A stretch of DNA of 64,000 nucleotides from Echinarachnius parma (GCA_037951105.1 JBAMJV010003225.1:90001-154000); one strand, 5' to 3'; positions 33,733 to 45,740 are shown, counted from the stretch's first letter. The notes: generated by a model from the letters alone, not told the origin. Translations and numbers: made by a program.

Positions 33733-34105
33733 GTAGTGGGCAGTGGCGTAGCTAGGATATTTCCAGTGGGAGGGGGGGGGGGGGGGGGGGGGGGCACCAG
33801 GGCTTACATTTGTTTGATGATGGAGCATGTTTTTCACATGAGAGGCAAAAATGGTGGCTGAACAACTGCTATTTTTACGTAAAATTGCAAGATTATAGCC
33901 AAAATTATTATCGGTATCCTAAACATTTTTTAAATTTTTTTAACCGGAAATTATTATCGTCCATTTTGATTAAAGCTTATTTATGCTGTCTAAATACTCT
34001 TGTATGTGGTGGGGGCACCTAGCTGGTGACGCCGTCAACTTATGAGGGGGCACCCCCCCCCCCCCTATATCCCCTCCCCTTTTCTTAGCTGCGCCCTGGT
34101 AGTGG
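33733..34105. mobile_element. MITE in the LU gene 3' UTR
   Basis: Body 33740-34098, ends CAGTGGCGTAGCTAGG and CTTAGCTGCGCCCTG (imperfect inverted pair), flanked by GTAGTGG on both sides. It contains poly-G (about 33771-33794) and poly-C (34060-34072) tracts. It starts 13 bases after the stop codon. Confidence 0.7.
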
Positions 34106-34900
34106 TAGGGTTGCATGGTTTGGAGTAGGGGTTACCGATTGCCCCCTATATTTGTCAAATACTTGGGTAGACTGAGGGTAAAACAATATTGACAACTTAA
34201 TTTGCTGATCTGCATGGGATTTTTACTTAAATATATATTATGTACAATATCTCTCTGTTGTATCTGTCCAATACATGTATGTATTTGATTCTTACTGTTA
34301 ATCAAAGCTTAGAAAACACACGTTGTGATTTCACAATGTGGAATGCTTATCTCTCTGATCCGTTATGTTTGTTCTTATACTGTAACGTTCTATTTGTAGC
34401 ACGTTTTCGTTTCAAAATACTATTAAAAGCAAATATATTGCGTTTTCAAATGACAGGAATAGCGAACCTTTCTTTTCGAAAAACAATAAACTGTACATAT
34501 TTCATGTATTTGATTTCTGTTGTAAATATGATAAGGAATTTTATCCTCTAAAAAGTTTGTAAAAGTTGTTTGTAATTTTGGTATGCAGATATGCTTTTAC
34601 AAAGCAGTACGTAACCATTAAACTTAAATATCATTTTTGCATTTTGATAGTATCTAGCATGTCTAATGCGTGAGAATCCTCAATGCAAAGTACCTTGTAG
34701 ATTGGTTTAATATCTCAATTACATTTTTATTCGAGGGATTTGCCGCGAAAAGGACATTCGGGGTATAGGCGCGTTTTATCGATGGTTCCTCACACGCTAT
34801 CAAAAGTTATCAGTAAAATTAACAATTGTAAACCAATGATGCTTGAATGGTAGTAAAACATTATGAACACTTAAGTTACATGGGCTTATTTCATTCAAAA
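34106..34900. other. Probable LU 3' UTR or flank, no other gene
   Basis: AT-rich. An AATAAA at 34495-34500 is one possible polyadenylation signal for the + gene. No splice-bounded coding seen. Confidence 0.35.
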
Positions 34901-34904
34901 AGCA

Positions 34905-35189
34905 GCCGTTTACTGAAGAGGGCGCCCTCCAGACATCTCAAATTTCAACCATTTTTACATTTTTTAAATGAATGGAATGTTTAGTAAAGTTAATTATTCA
35001 ATAGCGAGATCATCAAAAACAGTAATAAATCCATTTTGGTAAAATTTCACAAAATTAATGTTCAGGACAAAATTGATTCTGTCTTTAAAATTGTGTGCTC
35101 TTTTAAATCTTACACTTAGTTTTTAATTACCTCACCTATTAATTATATCGTGAAGCGCCCTCTAAACCAAAACTGAACTATCCTTTTAA
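34905..35189. mobile_element. TTAA-type MITE family B, right part
   Basis: Contains GAGGGCGCC, GACAAAATTGATTCTGTC and ends CCAAAACTGAACTATCC-TT-TTAA (TTAA 35186-35189). The left end is lost. The interval 35190-35850 has no gene. Confidence 0.7.
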
Positions 35190-35854
35190 TATAAAAGTTG
35201 ATTAACCGGAACGTCCATTAACACCAGAAAATTAAATGAGGTACGATTACCGAAACACGAACATTCATATACCATTGTTCGTTAACCAAATTTAAGAACT
35301 GTTTTTAAATCAAAATATTTTGTATAGGCCTGGAGCCTTTTTACATAATTGTCAGAATAACAAACCTTCAGAAAATTGAACCCATTAAATATCGGACAGT
35401 TGGAAATATAATATTCAGAATAATCGATAAAAGTTACAGAATGATGAACATTTAAAATAATGAACCTTAGGAATAACGTGCTGTATAACCGCCAAAATAG
35501 AGGGTTTTTTTTAACTACTATAATAACTACAGTATTTATCACACCAGAACTGAACTGCACTAGACGGGATAAGCTTTTTGCAGTGGGAAATGTCATGACT
35601 GTGTAATGAACATACTTTAATGTTTGTAGTTATGAAGTCGAATAGTATTATAAATGTATACTTTTATTATTTTATGGAAAATATGTTGAACCATTAAAGA
35701 GATTGTCGTTTCTGCAGTACAAGGCTAGTTTCATGCCGGTATTTTATTTGTGTTTTATTCTTTTCATTGACGTGCAATCATTTTCATCAATATAGATTCG
35801 TTGTTTGTTTCTATATTCGTTTGTTTGTTAATTTGATTGGTTTGTTGGTTGTGT

Positions 35855-35912
35855 GATTGTGTGTTTGTTTGTTTGTTTGTTTGTTTGTTTGTTTGTTTGT
35901 TTGTTTGTATGT
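35855..35912 (+). repeat. (GTTT)n microsatellite
   Basis: About 12 GTTT units. Scattered GTTT runs recur at 36125-36180. The interval 35912-36445 has no gene. Confidence 0.95.
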
Positions 35913-36855
35913 TTTTGTGGGTTTTTTAAAATCTTGTTTCCGTATAATTTGAACATCATTTAATAGATACAAACTCACATACATAACTAAATACAATAGT
36001 ATGCATTGTTCATGGAGATAAAAGTAAACTGCAGGAGAAAGGGATAGGGTGGTTAGGGTCGCTGACAGTACGGCTGGAAATACCATTTTGAGCTGCATTG
36101 CGTCATGTACTTCTGCCGGGTTTTATTCTGTTTGTTTATTTGATTGTTTGTTTTGCGTTTGTTTGTGTGTGTGTTTGTGTGGTAGGCCATTTGATAGCAT
36201 CGGAATACAATATTATTTATTCAATAGCAAGAACCTGAAAAATTCACATATTTGAGACTTTAGTGAAAGTTTACATCAAAAACATACATATCCTTGTTAA
36301 TAGAAACCATAGATAATTTAAACATATATTATGCTGTTTTACAATCTATAATAATGAGTGAATTATTGAGTCCATACATAAGTCCAACTTTCTATTTTTG
36401 GAAAAACAACCCCTGCTCTTCATTGGAATCCTTGCGTCTGTTCCACCACCCCCCCCCCCCCCCCCCCCACCCTCCATCCCGATCTAAACTCTATGACTCG
36501 CGTAAAAATTAATATTGTCACATGATATTTAATCGTAGCCACATAATTACAATAAATAATTTCGATAACTGTGTATGCCTGCCATGACAGCAGGATAATT
36601 ATATTTCTAGTGGGTGTTTCTATAATGTACTTTTGGGTCGATATGGTATTCATCAAACGCGGGAACCATGTCTCTCTAGTGTTGTTGATTTGTTCGTTTC
36701 CCTGTTGTTTCTTTTACCGTCCACCCTTTCCAATCGCTTGTCCTTTTCTGTATATGTTTTTTTTTTTAACTCTTCTTTTTACTGAATTCGAAATATGCCC
36801 CCTGTGAAGATTAGTCAAGAATATATATCTATCTATCTAGCCTATGTCTCCTATG

Positions 36856-37011
36856 TCAAAAATTGGTCTCCTGGCGGAGACCAATTTTTCGACCAGTGTC
36901 TTTTTTCATTTGGCGGATTAAAATGAGGAACATTGCTTATTAAGCTACGCCTACTATTATTCTTCCTTCTTTATCATTTATGATTACTCCTTGCAATTAT
37001 TTATATATTGG
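36856..37011 (+). mobile_element. SINE tail copy lacking its tRNA head
   Basis: From TGGCGGAGACCAATTTTTCG to TGCAATTATTTATA it matches the body of the SINE at 37210. In place of the head stands an inverted copy of the first body bases (AAAAATTGGTCTCC), making a 14 bp hairpin. Confidence 0.75.
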
Positions 37012-37209
37012 AAGAAACCGAAGCTGTATTAGTTTACTTCTCGCTTATATATATATGTTCTAACTAATACTTGAATCACTCTATTGTGATCCAGCTGAAG
37101 TAAAGGCGGCTTGCATTGTTCGTAACTCCTTCCCCATGAATACTTGAGCACAAAGGGCCGAGAGATTGGCTTGCCAATGACCTGAACTGGATCTGTCTTC
37201 AATCACACG

Positions 37210-37281
37210 GTCCCCGTGGCCTAGTGGTTAAGGCATCGGCGTTCCAAGCCGGAGAACCAGGTTCGAGTCCTGGCGGAGACC
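37210..37281 (+). tRNA. tRNA-Gly(TCC)-like SINE head
   Basis: A 72 nt cloverleaf: acceptor GTCCCCG/CGGAGAC with one mismatch, D arm GCCT/AGGC, anticodon loop GTTCCAA (TCC), T arm CCAGG-TTCGAGT-CCTGG. A and B boxes are intact. It reads straight into SINE body at 37282, so it is likely a SINE promoter rather than a host tRNA gene. Confidence 0.7.
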
Positions 37282-37399
37282 AATTTTTCGACCAGTGCCT
37301 TTTTTCATTTGGCGGATTAAAAGGAGGAACATTGCTTATTATGCTACGCCTACTATTATTCTTCCTTCTTAATCATTTATGATTACTCCTTGCAATTAT

Positions 37400-37408
<9 letters not shown>
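37282..37408 (+). mobile_element. tRNA-Gly-headed SINE body
   Basis: AATTTTTCGACCAGTGCC through GCTACGCCTACTATTATTC to a T/A tail. It ends at an (AT)n run of about 60 bp (37405-37460) on whose far side an inverted partial copy (37462-37515) begins. Confidence 0.8.
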
Positions 37409-37464
<56 letters not shown>

Positions 37465-37515
37465 GCAAAGAATAATGATCATAAATTATTGAAAAGGAAG
37501 AATAGTATGCGTAGC
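37405..37515. repeat. (AT)n run and inverted SINE tail
   Basis: About 29 AT units, then AATTGCAAAGAATAATGATC to ATGCGTAGC, the reverse complement of the SINE 3' part. The pair makes a palindrome hinged on the AT run. Confidence 0.8.
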
Positions 37516-37848
37516 TTAAAGGTGCACCTGTAAAGTGTCAGATATTGCCCTAAATTACATTTGAGACTTCAAAATCATTGTAAGATATGTCCGAATGCTG
37601 TGTGAAAGTTTCATTGAAAGAGAACACTGCTTTCCAGGTTAAAAAGTGAAATTATGCGTCAACTTTTACAACGAATTACTGTATGACGTTTATGAGGTTT
37701 ATGACTGAATGACTATGACTATTTTATTTTTATTATGACTATTTTATTCTTCTCTTACCATAAGCTAAACAACACGGTAGAAGAGAAACGAGGAAGCTCC
37801 AAGTAATTTTCGTGGAGTTAGACACTTTACAGGCATAGTGTTTGCGTT
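37516..37848 (+). mobile_element. TTAA-type MITE family D, copy 1
   Basis: TTAA then AGGTGCACCTGTAAAGTGTC. The right part has AGAAACGAGGAAGCTCCAAG and GACACTTTACAGGC, as in 62706-63251. The final TTAA is lost. The interval 37849-38034 has nothing recognised. Confidence 0.75.
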
Positions 37849-38034
37849 TTTTTTTAGTTTTTCTTAAAGATTTATGACCGTATTAATGTAGTTTAAGGTA
37901 GATTATTTCATATCACGCAATATTGGATACTAAGTGAGTTCATCATAAGCAGCTAAGTTCTGAATGTTATGATATGGTTATTTAATACTTGTTTTAATAA
38001 TTGTCTTTAAATATACCAAGCCAAATGTATTACG

Positions 38035-38591
38035 TTAAAGGGATAGTTGAGTTTTGGTAGAGAGGGCGCTACATAAAATTATTTTTTTGTGAGATAATGA
38101 AAAACTGAGTGTAAACTTTGAAAGAGCATAATATTTTAATGACAGAATAAACTTTATTTGATCAATATCGGTTCAGAAACGGCTGAAATATCCATAAACA
38201 TAGCCATTTGTAATAAATGTGGGGCCCCACACTTATTCGATAATGTTTAACCAGTCGTTAAAAATTCAAAAAAATGCTTCCTCTTTTCAAAAGGTTACAA
38301 AAAAGGTATTTAAATAGTTGTTGGTTATTTCTCTATCTAATCACTATTTCAACTAAACATCACATGCACAATATGTTATTTTAAATGGTAGAAACCGATG
38401 AGTGTTTAAAGAGTGCCCTCTTACGTTTTAACGGCTCTTTTTTAATGATAACATGATCTTTACTAAGTCATTTGTAATTTTGTGTTCCTTTCTAGTTATA
38501 AATATTAGTTTGTAATGTAATGATGCAGGTTACTAAAATTCAGTTTCACCAAAACTGTACTCTCCTTACCAGAACTCAACTATCCCTTTAA
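38035..38591. mobile_element. TTAA-type MITE family B, complete
   Basis: Body 38039-38587 (549 bp), ends AGGGATAGTTGAGTTTTGG and ACCAGAACTCAACTATCCCT, TTAA on both sides. The right TTAA is shared with the next element. Confidence 0.9.
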
Positions 38592-39230
38592 AGGGGCCCT
38601 GCAACCCAAATGCATGTTGACCTCTGTTCATCTGTATTAGTGTACACATTCAATATTTGTAAACGGTTTGACCCAAATATGTTTTGTATATTTGTTAACA
38701 TTTTATCATTTATTTGTCTTCATGTTGCTAAGCCCCACCTCCTAAAAAAACCTCCAGAGCAAATTCTATTGTTGACCTGCAGTGACATCATTTGTCAATC
38801 ACTGGTCAGCTACCATGAGATTAACAAAAGATGAAAGTACAAAAAGAACATCCACACAACAGCATGCCCTGCATACCTCCATGCAATAGCTTAGACAGTG
38901 CTTTTCTTCTGACATAGCAACAGCTATTGTAATTGAAGTTGTGTGAGTTGGTATTCTATTCAACCGTGTGATGCTATTGTGATTAGGCTAATCCCAATAG
39001 CATGGTAGCTGACCAGTGATTGACAAATGATGTCACTGCAGGTCAACAATAGAATTTGCTCTGGAGGGTTTTTTAGGAGGTGGGGCTTAGCAACATGAAG
39101 ACAAATAAATGATAAAATGTTTAAAAATATACAAAACATATTTGGGTCAAACCGTTTACAAATATTTAATGTGTACACTAATACAGATGAACAGAGGTCA
39201 ACATGCATTTGGGTTGCAGGGCCCCTTTAA
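38588..39230. mobile_element. TTAA-type fold-back MITE family C
   Basis: Body 38592-39226, TTAA at both ends. Arms of about 240 bp (38592-38830 and 38985-39226) are near-identical inverted copies starting AGGGGCCCTGCAACCC. Matching open frames in each arm are a product of the inversion, not genes. Confidence 0.9.
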
Positions 39231-39379
39231 ATGTAACTAGAAACTGATTTATACATTCCATGAGTAGCTTTGGATACAAACATATTTGTTAAAATATGAC
39301 ATATTTCGCAATAGTGATTATTGTTGATTGATATTTTGGAAATTCTCTGGAGAAAAAAAACACGAGCCAAGAAAGCACA

Positions 39380-39652
39380 AGTACATAAACGGATTTATTT
39401 AATTAAAACCGATTTAATTTATACATTTCCTCAACAATATGAATAATATGAATAATTAACTAACTGAAAATCTCAAAATACGACAAATATATAGTTTATA
39501 TAACATCCGAATATAACTATGTTGCACACACATAATATACACCATACCGATTCATCCTTATCATTAAGCCACTTTGATTCGTGTATACATACAACATTCT
39601 CTCTCATTGTGAGGTGATGGGGTAACATTTGAAGGTTTGGATGTCAGGATTC
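39380..39652 (-). other. Weak candidate terminal exon of a - strand gene
   Basis: On - there is a good acceptor (CCCCCTTTTTTAG) at about 39653, short open frames of 15 and 28 codons, and an AATAAA near 39390. No partner exon was identified, so this is a guess. The interval 39653-40660 otherwise holds only a poly-G tract (about 40305-40324). Confidence 0.2.
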
Positions 39653-40661
39653 TAAAAAAGGGGGAAATATATAAGCCTATTTGGTGCTATTCAGTGCAGT
39701 GGTTAATATTGATAACGGAAATGTAAAGGATAAGGACATCCTAAAGTTTACAATATACTTTATAGAAGGTCCTGTATGGAATAAGGATGAAAATGAGACG
39801 AGTAATTAGTACAAATTTGAACAAATACCTAAGTAATGACAGTTTGTCCGATTATGGACGGAATAACCGAAATACGGTATGATAATTTTTTTATTTGGCG
39901 CCCTTTATCATTTGACTTAAACGTCTGTGCTCATAATTATCTAGTATGTTTCGTACACAAAATAATATAACAGAAAGGAAACTCATCTTTTCGCTGGTGG
40001 ATTGTATTTGATATGACATGGCGAAAGAAGCATTATAACATGATATGAGTACGAACACATCAAAGCAAAAAGCATAATTTTTAAAGGTGCTTTTCGAAAC
40101 AAAATTGGAAAGTAGTAATACTTTAGTTTAACGAAATTACGTCACAATCATATAAAAAAAAGGGCGCGACATGTTAATTATTACCGAAAGAACATGGAAC
40201 CATTCTGCATGCCCAAGGTACCTCCCACTTCAAGTGGGTCCCAGGGCACCAGACCCGTCGGTCTCACCAGCAGTGTAGCTAAGGTGACAGGGGCGTGGTG
40301 GGAGGGTGGGGGGGGGGGGGGGGGTGTGTCCCCCAATAATTTGACAAAAACAATACAAAACAAAAGGAGGAATACATATTTCATTCCGCACACGCTATTA
40401 ATCCTCTGGGCCTCATCCTGGACACCCAACTGTTCAAAAATTAATGTTCCTTTTGAAATTTTTCGTTAATAATTAAGAACATGTTTACAATATTTTAACA
40501 ATATTACCAACATTACCAAACTGATTTGATTACAGTACGAAACTCTAGATAATAATGACTTAGTAAACATCAAACGTGCCCGCCGGATATCATCGTGTGT
40601 AAAGAGTTTGCCCGTGCGAAGATGTTATAATGGCTAAGTAAAATACGAGTCACTGATTGGC

Positions 40662-41103
40662 TTAAAGGAACTAAAGAATACAACGTACTTTGGCACTTAT
40701 TTCATAGTTGATGACTTGTAAAAAAGGTCTGCCGAAAAAAAATCCATGAAAATAAACACAGTAGTGATTTTAGACTAATTTTCTGATGCCAAATCTCACT
40801 TAGCAGCCAGTTTACGCCCCGCCCTCATTTAGGGTCCATAATCGGCAGCGTGATTGACATGTGATTGCCAATTCATTGGCTTACGTCATCTACAGAATTT
40901 AGTTCATTAGTCCGTTCTTTAGATGACGTCACATTTTGGCTATTTAAAAGGGGCGTTCCCAGGACAATTATATATTTACTAATTACCCCAAAATTTATTG
41001 CTTTCATGGGAAATGACTGCCAAATTCTTTTTCTTGAGGAAAAATTACGTATAGAGAGCCTACTTGTGAAAATTAGGTCATCTAGACGCTGTAGTTCCTT
41101 TAA
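40662..41103. mobile_element. TTAA-type MITE family F
   Basis: Body 40666-41099, ends AGGAACTAAAG and CTGTAGTTCCT, TTAA both sides. An inner pair TGACGTCA/TTACGTCATCTA lies near 40882-40930. Confidence 0.75.
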
Positions 41104-42006
41104 CCCAGAGGTCTTTCTACGGCCAGGGGGGCCATTATGCCCCCCCCCCCCCCCCCTTAAGATCTCGGCCGTGAAGCGGCCGATTGCCGTGAAAATGTGC
41201 ACGCATGTTAAGTGAAGTGTATAGAATACAATGGTAATTTTAATGCAAATAAAGTCATACAATTATTATTTTTATCCATAAATCATATATTCTTCATAAT
41301 TAAACATTGGTTTTCACGACATATATTCTTTAGACCATTTGGAATATTAATAATTAAAAAAAATTGGACGAGCCAGGTTCTTCCTTATGTTTTCTATTGT
41401 TTTTCTAATTTCTTATGTATTTCTTTGTTGTGCTTTACTCATGTATTCTATTGTTTTTATTTCTTATTATAATTGAACTATTTTGAACACCAAATCAAAC
41501 ACCTAAAATGCAAACAAGACCAAATAACCAATGATGTATCTCTTTATACGAAAACTGATATTTCCATATGTTTTGTACACAAATCACGAAATTTATCGAT
41601 TTTCGGTCTGAGATGCATAGACAAAAGGTCACGTGACTTCGTAACGGTAGGGCCGATTTTCAAATGTTTTGATTTAAAAGATGCGCAAGACCTAAAAGAA
41701 AAAAGTCACCAAGCAGCGGGGCGTCATCTTTACGCGTTCTGGAGCAATACAAAAAATCGCGGAGGGGGGGGGGCATAATGGCCCCCGGCATTATTAGGGT
41801 TAAGACAGTCACGTGATTTCAATTTGATTCAGTATGTAACGTGGAAGAGCGAAATGTCCCACCCCTCTGAGCCGCGATAATATCGATACAGGAGAATTTT
41901 CGTTTAGACCTATGGCAAAAATGAAAGCGACGCTACCGATTGCAGGTGTTATGTTCCATGCCTCGAATTATTTTTTTAATCAAAGTTTGCAGATACGCGC
42001 GCGATG
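41104..42006. other. No gene seen; poly-C and poly-G tracts
   Basis: Poly-C at about 41139-41155 (after GGGGGGCCATTATG) and poly-G at 41764-41773 (before CATAATGGCCCCC) face each other as an inverted pair, about 630 bp apart. They may be ends of one element. No coding recognised. Confidence 0.45.
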
Positions 42007-42185
42007 TTAAAGGGATAGTTGAGTTTTGGTCGTGCTAGTGTGCATTAGGTACAGTGCGCAAGGCATTTACAAGATGGCACCGCGTGTCTGATTTACGAAT
42101 CCGTCTGAAAACCAGTTGGATTCGGTTCGAGTCGGCTCCATGTGCGTTCGGTTGGACGAGCAACAATCCAATTGAACTAATAATT
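42007..42185. repeat. Family B start joined to a palindromic-element fragment
   Basis: TTAA-AGGGATAGTTGAGTTTTGG (42007-42030) is cut off and followed by a GAGTCGGCTCCATGTGCGT piece related to the elements at 43931 and 45741. Confidence 0.5.
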
Positions 42186-42619
42186 AATACCCCACCCCCT
42201 CCATCTATTATATTGGATAGGTTCGCATACCGGGTGTTCCTCGTTCTCTGTCTAAATAATGTATAATTCTGTGAAACCAAAATCATACATCAGTCCTCGT
42301 TCATAGTTTGATCCGACAATGTTAAGCCGGCTAATGAGCCTTACATCGTTAGCAGATTAGTTTACATTATTAATCAGTGTTTGCAATAATTATTCTCTAG
42401 ACGCAATCTTAAAATGAAGTAAAACAAAAAAACATGAATACATGGAACCATACATCATAATAAGCCCTACAGATTACACCTGTCCACCAAGAGATTAGCA
42501 TCTTGGTTGATAACATCTTGCGAAAAAGGGGTAATCGCAATTATCAAGACAGTCACCTCTGTCAGAGTATTTCTGCACTATCGTATAACAACAAATAAAG
42601 GTAGATTAAAACATCATGC

Positions 42620-42960
42620 TTAAAGGGATAGTTGAGTTTTGGTAAAGAGAGTACAGTTTTGGTCAAACTGAATTTAGTAACCAAAACCACATTACAAACT
42701 AATAGTTATAACTCCACCATGCTCGAAATGCATACAAAATTACAAATGACTAAGTAAAAAGCCGTTTATCATTCAAAAAGAGACGTTAAAACTCAAGAGG
42801 GCGCTCATTTAACACTCATCGGTTTCAACCATTTTAAATAAAATATTGTGCATATGATGTTTTGTTGAAATAGTGATTTGAAAGAGAGATGACCAACAAC
42901 TATTTAAAAACCTCTTTTGTAAACTTTTGAAAAGAGGAAGCATTTAATAAATTGTATAAC
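42620..42960. mobile_element. TTAA-type MITE family B, left part
   Basis: TTAA then AGGGATAGTTGAGTTTTGG and internal family B text (ATAGTTATAACTCCACCATG, GAGGGCGCTC). No right end. The interval 42186-42619 has no gene. Confidence 0.7.
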
Positions 42961-43020
42961 TGCTACCAGTGTAAAGATGTGTTACATTTGTACATAAACT
43001 AGTATGTTAACTTTGTTGTC

Positions 43021-43159
43021 GGGAACATCATGGAATGTTACCTCGGGATTTGAAATGCTATTTCGTAACAATGAGTCCCTCGACTACGTCTCGGGACTTA
43101 TCATCTTCCCTCAATAGCATTTCAAACCCTTCGGAGAGAAACATTCCGTGATGTTCCCT
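43021..43159. repeat. Imperfect hairpin
   Basis: GGGAACATCATGGAATGTTA and the complement of TAACATTCCGTGATGTTCCC-like text face each other, with inner TTGAAATGCTATT / AATAGCATTTCAA arms. Confidence 0.7.
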
Positions 43160-43336
43160 CCACCATCAGTTAACATCATTCTGTATAATGTATAACTTTT
43201 AAGGTATACAACTATAGATATTAATGATTATTTCGATTTTGAAGATTTTTTTTCTTCAAACAGTAAAAGGCACCTTATACTGATCGTGTGAACATAATAA
43301 ATAACTCCACTTTTATTCGATTAGAAGTATACTGTA

Positions 43337-43723
43337 TTAAAGGGACTTAGTAACATTGTCAAAATCCTCAAAATAATTTTTTTATTCTAGCGGTTCCCTC
43401 ATACCTTGTTGTATTCGTATTACCAATAAAATCATGGGACAGGTTTCGGTTTTTCAAATTTCCCTTTCGTTACAAAGATATGTACGATCGAAGTATTCAG
43501 ATAAGAAAAACTCCGGTGGAGTTTTTCTTACTGTGTACAAAGTGAGGGCAGTGAGTTAGTGACTATCACTTTGCATTTTCGCTCATTACTTGGCCATGCA
43601 ATGTCCATTTGACTTGAAATTTTCACACAATACCCTGTGGACATATGAGATAACAACAATATACATTGCATCAACCATTCATCACTTTTTGCACATGTCA
43701 ACAAAGTTACTAGATCCCTTTAA
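43337..43723. mobile_element. TTAA-type MITE family A, complete, reversed
   Basis: Body 43341-43719 (379 bp), ends AGGGACTTAGTAACATTG and CAAAGTTACTAGATCCCT, TTAA both sides. Confidence 0.9.
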
Positions 43724-43930
43724 AGAAAATGGGAATATTGAAGTGTATGACATTAACATAAAACATTTGACTGAAAGAAAACATAAAACATTATCGACAA
43801 ACAGAACATCGTTCCTGTTTCCAAAACAATACAATCTGATATACTATCACGTGACTGTCAGAGACTCTGTGTAAGCTGGTAAGGAGGAAATTAGTTCTTG
43901 TGGCTCACTTCCGGGAGTTTAAAGGGATCG

Positions 43931-44162
43931 TAAGCCCTCCGCACACAGAGCCGACTCGACCCGATCCGATTGGTTTTCAGTCTATTCAGCTCAGTGTAAG
44001 TTGCCTCAGGACTCCTGTTTTGCCAGTCAAGAGCCAGTCGGAGATCATTCGATGCCGATTCAACATGTTGAATCGGCTCCGACTGAGCGAAACCGACTAT
44101 TCAGTAAGGCTAGGAAGATCAGTCGGATCGAGTCGAGTCGGCTCTGTGTACGGAGGGCTTTA
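43931..44162. mobile_element. Palindromic MITE family H, copy 1
   Basis: Ends TAAGCCCTCCGCACACAGAG and CTCTGTGTACGGAGGGCTTTA. The centre is ATTCAACATGTTGAAT. Arms carry GCCGACTCGACC-type text. The second copy is at 45741. Confidence 0.85.
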
Positions 44163-44394
44163 GTCGTGTTAGTAACAATGTCTGAATCAACCAGACATAC
44201 TTGCGACCACATCGGTTCTTTCATATACCATGCACACTGTTTTCCTCCTTCTAATAGAAGTTTGACATTGTTTTGTTGTTGCGTCTTTGAGAGCATTGCA
44301 AATTCGTTATTGAAATTTTCATAGCTCAATTTAAAAACAAATATTGATAACATGACTGTTATCTTAACTATGTACAAACATATATGACACTAAT

Positions 44395-44597
44395 ATGACA
44401 ATGAGCCAATGAGCACTTTGCATTTTCGCTCATGACTTGACAAAACGGCATTTATTTATAATGAAACTATATCACACATCATTAAGTGAAAATATCAGCT
44501 TATGTAGTTTTTTAAAATCGTTTTATCAACCCGTTGTCAGTTTTAGCATGTGACAATATAATAAAAATTAATTAATATAGTTACTAGATCCCTTTAA
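44395..44597. mobile_element. TTAA-type MITE family A, right part
   Basis: GCACTTTGCATTTTCGCTCA to GTTACTAGATCCCT and TTAA (44594-44597). Left end lost. Confidence 0.75.
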
Positions 44598-44599
44598 CC

Positions 44600-45590
44600 T
44601 TCCATATATGAAGAGTTTAATTCCAAACGGCGCTAAATCCACTTTTCAACTTTGGAGAAAAGCAAGTTTCTTTGCCCAAATTTGTACACATGCCTATGGA
44701 TATAATATATCAAAATGGAACGTTCTTTATTTTGATTTTCTCTGCGTAATTTGTTCAAAAAAATTTGATTTCTAATAGCTACGTAGCTTCTTAATGTATA
44801 CTGATATCGTTAACTCAATTTGTATGGAAGGTGGATTCAGCGCCATTTGGAACTAAGCTCTTCATATTATGAGTACTTAACGGGCTAATTATACTTAATC
44901 GCGCCTCCCCACCCCCCCCCCCCCCCCCCCATCCTCACCTACTCCTTTTCTCTCTTCCCGTCATAAATCATCCCGAGCGGACTATAGTAGTTTATGATTG
45001 TGATAATGACTTCTTCTGAGGAAAAAAAATACGAAGCCTGACAGACAATAGACGAAAATGTAAGGGAAATATATGACGAGGATAAAATTACGCCAATGCA
45101 TTCCCTGTCCATGAATTTCCTTGTATAATACCAAGCAATTCATGCTAACGATACCGGTCTTCTGCATTAACTTTTCCTTTCTTTTCTTTTCTCATAAGAG
45201 TATAAGTTATTTATACAGTACATTTTATTTTTATCCTTGTATTTATTAGTGTTTACTTTAGATATATTTTATGGAAGGTGGATTCAGCGCCATTTGGAAC
45301 TAAGCTCTTCATATGAGTACTTAACGGGCTCATTAGTGAAATCACTTAATCGCGCCTCCCCACCCCCCCCCCCCCCCCCCCCCATCCTCGCCTACTCCTT
45401 TTCTCTCTTCCCGTCATAAATCATCCCGAGCGGACTATAGTTTATGATTTGTGATAATGACTTCTTCTGAGGAAAAAAACTTTTCCTTTCTTTTCTTTTC
45501 TCATAAGAATACTGTATAAGTTATTTATACAGTACATTATTTTATTTGTTATCCTTGTATTTATTAGTGTTTACTTTAGATATATTTTAG
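44600..45590 (+). repeat. Inverted repeat and 446 bp tandem duplication
   Basis: TATGGAAGGTGGATTCAGCG starts copies near 44823 and 45269, each with a poly-C tract (44910-44930, 45362-45383) and CATCCCGAGCGGACTATAG. Copy 1 has about 140 bp (45028-45170) that copy 2 lacks. A reversed start (CTTCCATATATGAAGAG to GGCGCTAAATCCAC) lies at 44599-44640. Confidence 0.8.
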
Positions 45591-45740
45591 AAATGTTCTA
45601 TTTTTATCTCTTTTTTTAATATAAATTATAACTGTATGCTCGTATTCATTTGTATATTCAACAAAATGCAGAAATAAAACCACCGAAAAAATGATCCTTG
45701 TCAACGAATTTACATTTAACATTCTTCTCTTGGAAGCCAG

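Noticed and set aside
38610-39208. Matching open frames of 74 and 82 codons on opposite strands
   Set aside because: They are the two arms of the family C fold-back element and mirror each other because the arms are inverted copies.
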